From NCBI RefSeq assembly GCF_030867095.1, contig NC_081827.1, forward strand, positions 212,407,310 to 212,471,309: 64,000 bases of DNA. The letters run 5' to 3'. Below are positions 60,661 to 64,000 of the stretch, one piece after another. The DNA is from Alligator mississippiensis. Taxonomy: Eukaryota > Chordata > Crocodylia > Alligatoridae. The first letter of the stretch is position 1. Every line of letters starts with the position of its first letter. The position numbers and the translations under genes were made by a program. The notes under the pieces are model-generated. The model was given only the letters and a program-made list of their open reading frames with translations. It made no database searches and was not told where the DNA came from.

Positions 60661-61103
60661 TGCTTTGCATGCACGCCTCAGGGTAGATAGCAGAGAGGGG
60701 GCTGGGACTGCATTGCCACAACAAGGATTGGGCTCCTTGCGACTCCCCCACCATCTACCCCTGGCATGGCTACATCTTAAGAGTTAAGGTTGTGGGTGTT
60801 TTGAGCATTCTGCTCAAAAACATTGCTGACCCCCTGCTCTAATTTTTTTTCCTAATGTCAACTTACTGTCTTTCCTACACTTACTGCTCCCCAGTTTCTT
60901 ATGGGATTTTTACCTTATTAGGATGCTCCAACGTTATATTTATCCAATAGACCAAAATTCAGTGCAGAAGTGGCCTGTGTGATCACTCTACTGGTCTGAG
61001 AAAACTTACCCAGAAGCCACTTAGTTGTACAAACCATGCTCTATATTGTCTAGCATCTCAAATGTAAGTCATTTTCATAGCAAAGCTCTTCAACTAGAAC
61101 ATT
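60661..61103. other. No gene; mixed DNA
   Basis: Nothing recognisable was found. Confidence 0.4.
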
Positions 61104-61195
61104 TCATAGATTTCATAGACATTAGGGCTGGAAGGGACCTCGGAAGATCATCGAGTCCAGCCCCCTGCCCAAAGGGCAGGACATCAGCTGGGGTC
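61104..61195 (-). mobile_element. CR1 LINE, 3'-terminal fragment
   Basis: The plus strand reads TTCATAGATTTCATAGACAT, then GGGCTGGAAGGGACCTC and TCGAGTCCAGCCCCCTGCC, the antisense of the CR1 3' UTR end. Confidence 0.9.
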
Positions 61196-61693
61196 ATAGG
61201 ATCAAAATGTCACAATTACAGCTTGCTGATCCTTGGAGGATATCCATACTTTTGACATTGAGTGGAAGAGCATATCAAGGTGCAGCTGCCCACAGTCTGA
61301 AGAAATATCTATGTATATAAGTGTTTGACTCACCAGCTGCCTATGCAGCCCAAAGCAAAGAAAAAAGATCCAAGACAAATGTGCACAAAAAACACGGTCA
61401 TAATAACATAAATTTCCATTCAAATGGAAATTGCCTTTAATCATCAAGGATCCAGCCAACCAACTTGAGTGCCAGAAGTCTTAGGTGAGACCTGTGCCAG
61501 AACAAAGGAGACAGCCAGTCAGAAACCGAGAAGAATGAGATTAACCCCTTTTGTTGGGTCCATTTGCCTAGATGGAAACCAATATCCCAGAAGATAACCT
61601 GATTTTGCCAGAGGCAGAATACGTAAGTAATGCAAAACTAACCTGCTGGTGTCCTTATACTGGTGCATTCGCTCACTGTTTAAACAGCTAGGT
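61196..61693. other. No gene; unique DNA
   Basis: Nothing recognisable was found. Confidence 0.4.
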
Positions 61694-62240
61694 CAGGGGT
61701 TTTCAACCTTTTTTAACAAGTGTACCCCTTCTCTCTCAAAGTTTCAGCTCATGTACCCCTTTATATTTTTTTCTTGTTTTAAGGGGCAGGGTGGAAGGGA
61801 GGGGGCAGATTGAGGCCCCTGCAATGAGGGAGGGAGTGGGGCTGGGGCTGCACAGCTGGGGCAGAGCACAGGACAGAGCTGCAAGCGGTTCATCCAGGGG
61901 GCATGGGGAGGGGGGCAGCTCCTGCTGGTGCACACACCCCAGGAGGGCATAGGGAGCTTGTGCCACCGGATCTGTGCGCAGATGGGCTGGCTCAGCAGTG
62001 GGGCTGGGGCTGGGGCAGGGGCAGGGTGCAAGACTGAGCCATGTGGGGAACAGATCCCATCACTGCACGCACCCTGGAAGGGCATGAAGGGGCATGTGCC
62101 CCCAGCCCCTGATGCTGATCCAGTCCTTCTCCCTCCCCCACTACGGGAGCCTTGATCTGCCCCTCCCCCCAGCCCTGGCTGCAGTGGCTCCAGCTCATGC
62201 AGGCGACAGCAGAGTGAGTCCAGCCCTGGCACAAGCTAAA
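61694..62240. mobile_element. hAT (Charlie-type) element, truncated copy
   Basis: It starts CAGGGGTTTTCAACC and follows the 53793 element closely for its left third, then diverges. GGGGGCAGATTGAGGCCCC (about 61803) has an inverted partner (GAGCCTTGATCTGCCCC, about 62147). The right terminus was not found, so the end is approximate. Confidence 0.7.
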
Positions 62241-62486
62241 GGGAGGAGGAGGGGAAGCTTGTGGTAGCCCCTGCCCTAGGCTGGGACTGCCATATCATGC
62301 CATGCAGCCAAATCACAGCCTTTCCCACCACAAGAACAGAGTCTCCTGGCCGCCCAGCTTGTGTGAGCACCCAGCCCAGCCTCACAGTTCTCTGCCACCG
62401 CCTTCCTTCGCTGGAAGGGGCAGACACCTTCCCGCCACCCCTCTGCCATTCCACAGTCTCTGCCCTTCCACAGTCTCGGCACTTTC

Positions 62487-62580
62487 CCAGGATCAGCATT
62501 TCTCAAGCTGTGGCTTGCAACCCTCTGAAATCTTCTTGTGACCCATTTTTGGGTTGTGACCCATAGGTTGAGAAATGCTG
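62487..62580. mobile_element. Short hAT-like MITE
   Basis: CAGCATTTCTCAAGCTGTGG and GGTTGAGAAATGCTG are inverted ends about 94 bases apart, enclosing TTGTGACCCATTTTTGGGTT. No clear duplication. Confidence 0.6.
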
Positions 62581-62765
62581 CTGTGAAGCATTGCAGCACC
62601 CCACAAACCATCCTCTCCTTGCATGGAGGTGGTCTAGCCAAGGCCAGAGCTCTTCCCTCTGCCCAAATGCCAGGCTGGCCCTTCCCCCAAGCTCTCAGGA
62701 CTGGAGACAGTGAAATCCTTGTTTTCAACCTCTCCCATCTCCTCTCCCTTCCCCACTTGTTCCCT

Positions 62766-62990
62766 CTAGCCAGCTATGAGCCACTGTCTGGTATTATTGT
62801 TCAGTGTGTGGATTCCACCTACTCCATCTGGACATTTGTAAAGATTACAGCTTTTGATTAAGTGCTGTGCTGCCTGCTGGACACCACAGTCACAGAGAGG
62901 GATGTCCAAAGTGCTCTTCTTGTACAATGTTGTTTTGAAGCATCCATGTCCTGACCTCAATCTGTTCAGCTTGACCCATGCTTCTCTGTC
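62766..62990 (-). mobile_element. LINE C-terminal fragment
   Basis: The minus strand encodes MRSGHGCFKTTL and LCDCGVQQAAQHLIKSC, the cysteine-histidine tail common to several vertebrate LINE polymerases, then LYKCPDGVGGIHTLNN. It is an isolated scrap. Confidence 0.65.
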
Positions 62991-63704
62991 AGGGTCATGC
63001 CCAGTGGGGGAATCATTTGGTATTGGTATAAAACACTGTAGGAATAGTTTTCAGATCAGGTTACTCTGAATGATCATTTCGTTTCCATTCATCATACCCT
63101 TTACCTAAATTTAGCACAACGCAGAAGGCCACAATACCTGGCCTTCTGGGTATCGTTGCCCTCCCGGGCAGGCTGCCACCTACCATCCCCTCAGCATGGA
63201 GAGCCTCAGTCCAGGGACTCCTCCCTGGGACATGCCTGAGAGTCCTATGGGAGGGAGGGCCTAGATGGTGGCTGTGGGGGAATGTTCCACACTGCATATT
63301 GATTGGGAGATGCTGGGGTGCAGGGGAGCCCCAAAACAGAAGGTATGACACATGAGAGCTGCTGACTCTTGGTCAAAGGAGCCAGGAAGGCATGCAGTAG
63401 GACCCTCTCTGGGGAACAGCACTGAGGGAAGGAAGGAGCACTAGGCTGCACAAAACCCAATGACAGGGCTGGCATTGACTCCACCTGCCTTCCAGGGCCA
63501 ACTTGCTGTCCCTGGCCACTGGCAGTCACTGGCATAGGCACAGGGCCCCAAAGAGATTCCAGGGCAGTCCTGGAAAGGGACGGGAGCTCGCAGAATAGGG
63601 GGAAGGTGGCCTACCAGGCCATTGAGCCAGTCCACTGGAGGTCTAGGTCCCACTGTGCAGGAGTAGTGCAGCCTCTGCAAGGGTAGGAGGCCCTCTGGGC
63701 TCTG
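62991..63704. other. No gene; moderately GC-rich DNA
   Basis: Nothing recognisable was found. Confidence 0.4.
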
Positions 63705-64000
63705 GTCCAAGATCTGGAACAGACAGTGTTTCACAGTTTTTCTTTATTATGCACATGAAAAGTTTGGCAGCTGCAACCTTTAATTAAACTGAGAGGTGGC
63801 AGTTTCATGTGCAGCAGTCCCCCTGCCACCCCAAGGTTTTGCATTTGTTAAGCTGAGCCCCAGCAGCTGCCCACCCTCCTCCCCACTTCAAAATCATAAC
63901 CACCTGGTGTAGCTAGGGTCTTTCCCCACTCTCTCAAAGCTAACTGAGAAGAAGGTTCCAAGTTTTGGAGCAGGCAACATTGCACAGTTTTTGTTTAATA
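63705..64000. repeat. Tandem repeat entering the window edge, about 251-bp period
   Basis: GGTCCAAGATCTGGAACAG (63705) recurs as GGTTCCAAGTTTTGGAGCAG (about 63956). Both are followed by CACAGTTTTT(C/G)TTTA. Only one full unit and the start of a second are visible. Confidence 0.55.

Overview
The window is vertebrate nuclear DNA that I place in a reptile, most likely a crocodilian. The evidence is abundant CR1 LINE fragments with the archosaur/turtle-type 3' end, many hAT-type MITEs with 8-bp target duplications, old Charlie-like elements, and long AT-rich unique stretches. The species call is an inference. Only one host gene is visible: exon 2 of DYNC1I2 (cytoplasmic dynein 1 intermediate chain 2), with its start codon, on the minus strand at 1073-1190. 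Its 5' flank (about 1.8-3.1 kb) is a CpG island with Sp1, ETS, E-box and ZNF143-type motifs. The other 60 kb lies upstream of that promoter and contains no exon I can support.

Layout. 1-3140: DYNC1I2 5' end and promoter. 3158-9318: a microsatellite, a CR1 3' end, two decayed LINE reverse-transcriptase fragments in opposite orientations, and MITEs. 9.3-14.5 kb: mostly unique AT-rich DNA with small CR1 and MITE pieces. 14.5-17.5 kb: GC-rich repeats, minisatellites, a foldback element and an old CR1. 18855-21483: a hAT element with a perfect 8-bp target duplication. 21.5-28 kb: mainly unique DNA. 28025-37021: a fossil endogenous retrovirus on the minus strand with both LTRs, a 6-bp target duplication and a solo LTR of another family inserted in its gag region. 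37251-38157: a separate solo LTR. 38820-39253: a mariner/pogo-type MITE. 42190-43950: a LINE fragment carrying a nested insertion. 44.5-48.7 kb: three hAT elements. 49375-50315: a longer CR1 pol fragment. 53-62.6 kb: tRNA-like SINEs, more GC-rich foldback hAT elements, a second copy of a 1-kb hAT element, an LTR-like repeat and a palindrome with arms of about 230 bp.

The most unusual theme is a set of GC-rich, palindromic transposons. Elements whose terminal repeats belong to different hAT families (18855-21483, 47844-48686, 53793-54847, 61694-62240) carry related internal GC-rich blocks arranged as long inverted repeats. The 58984-59480 palindrome and the 16168-16602 foldback have a similar build. 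I found no complete new gene system. Large open frames in the CpG island and in the GC-rich repeats look like compositional artefacts.
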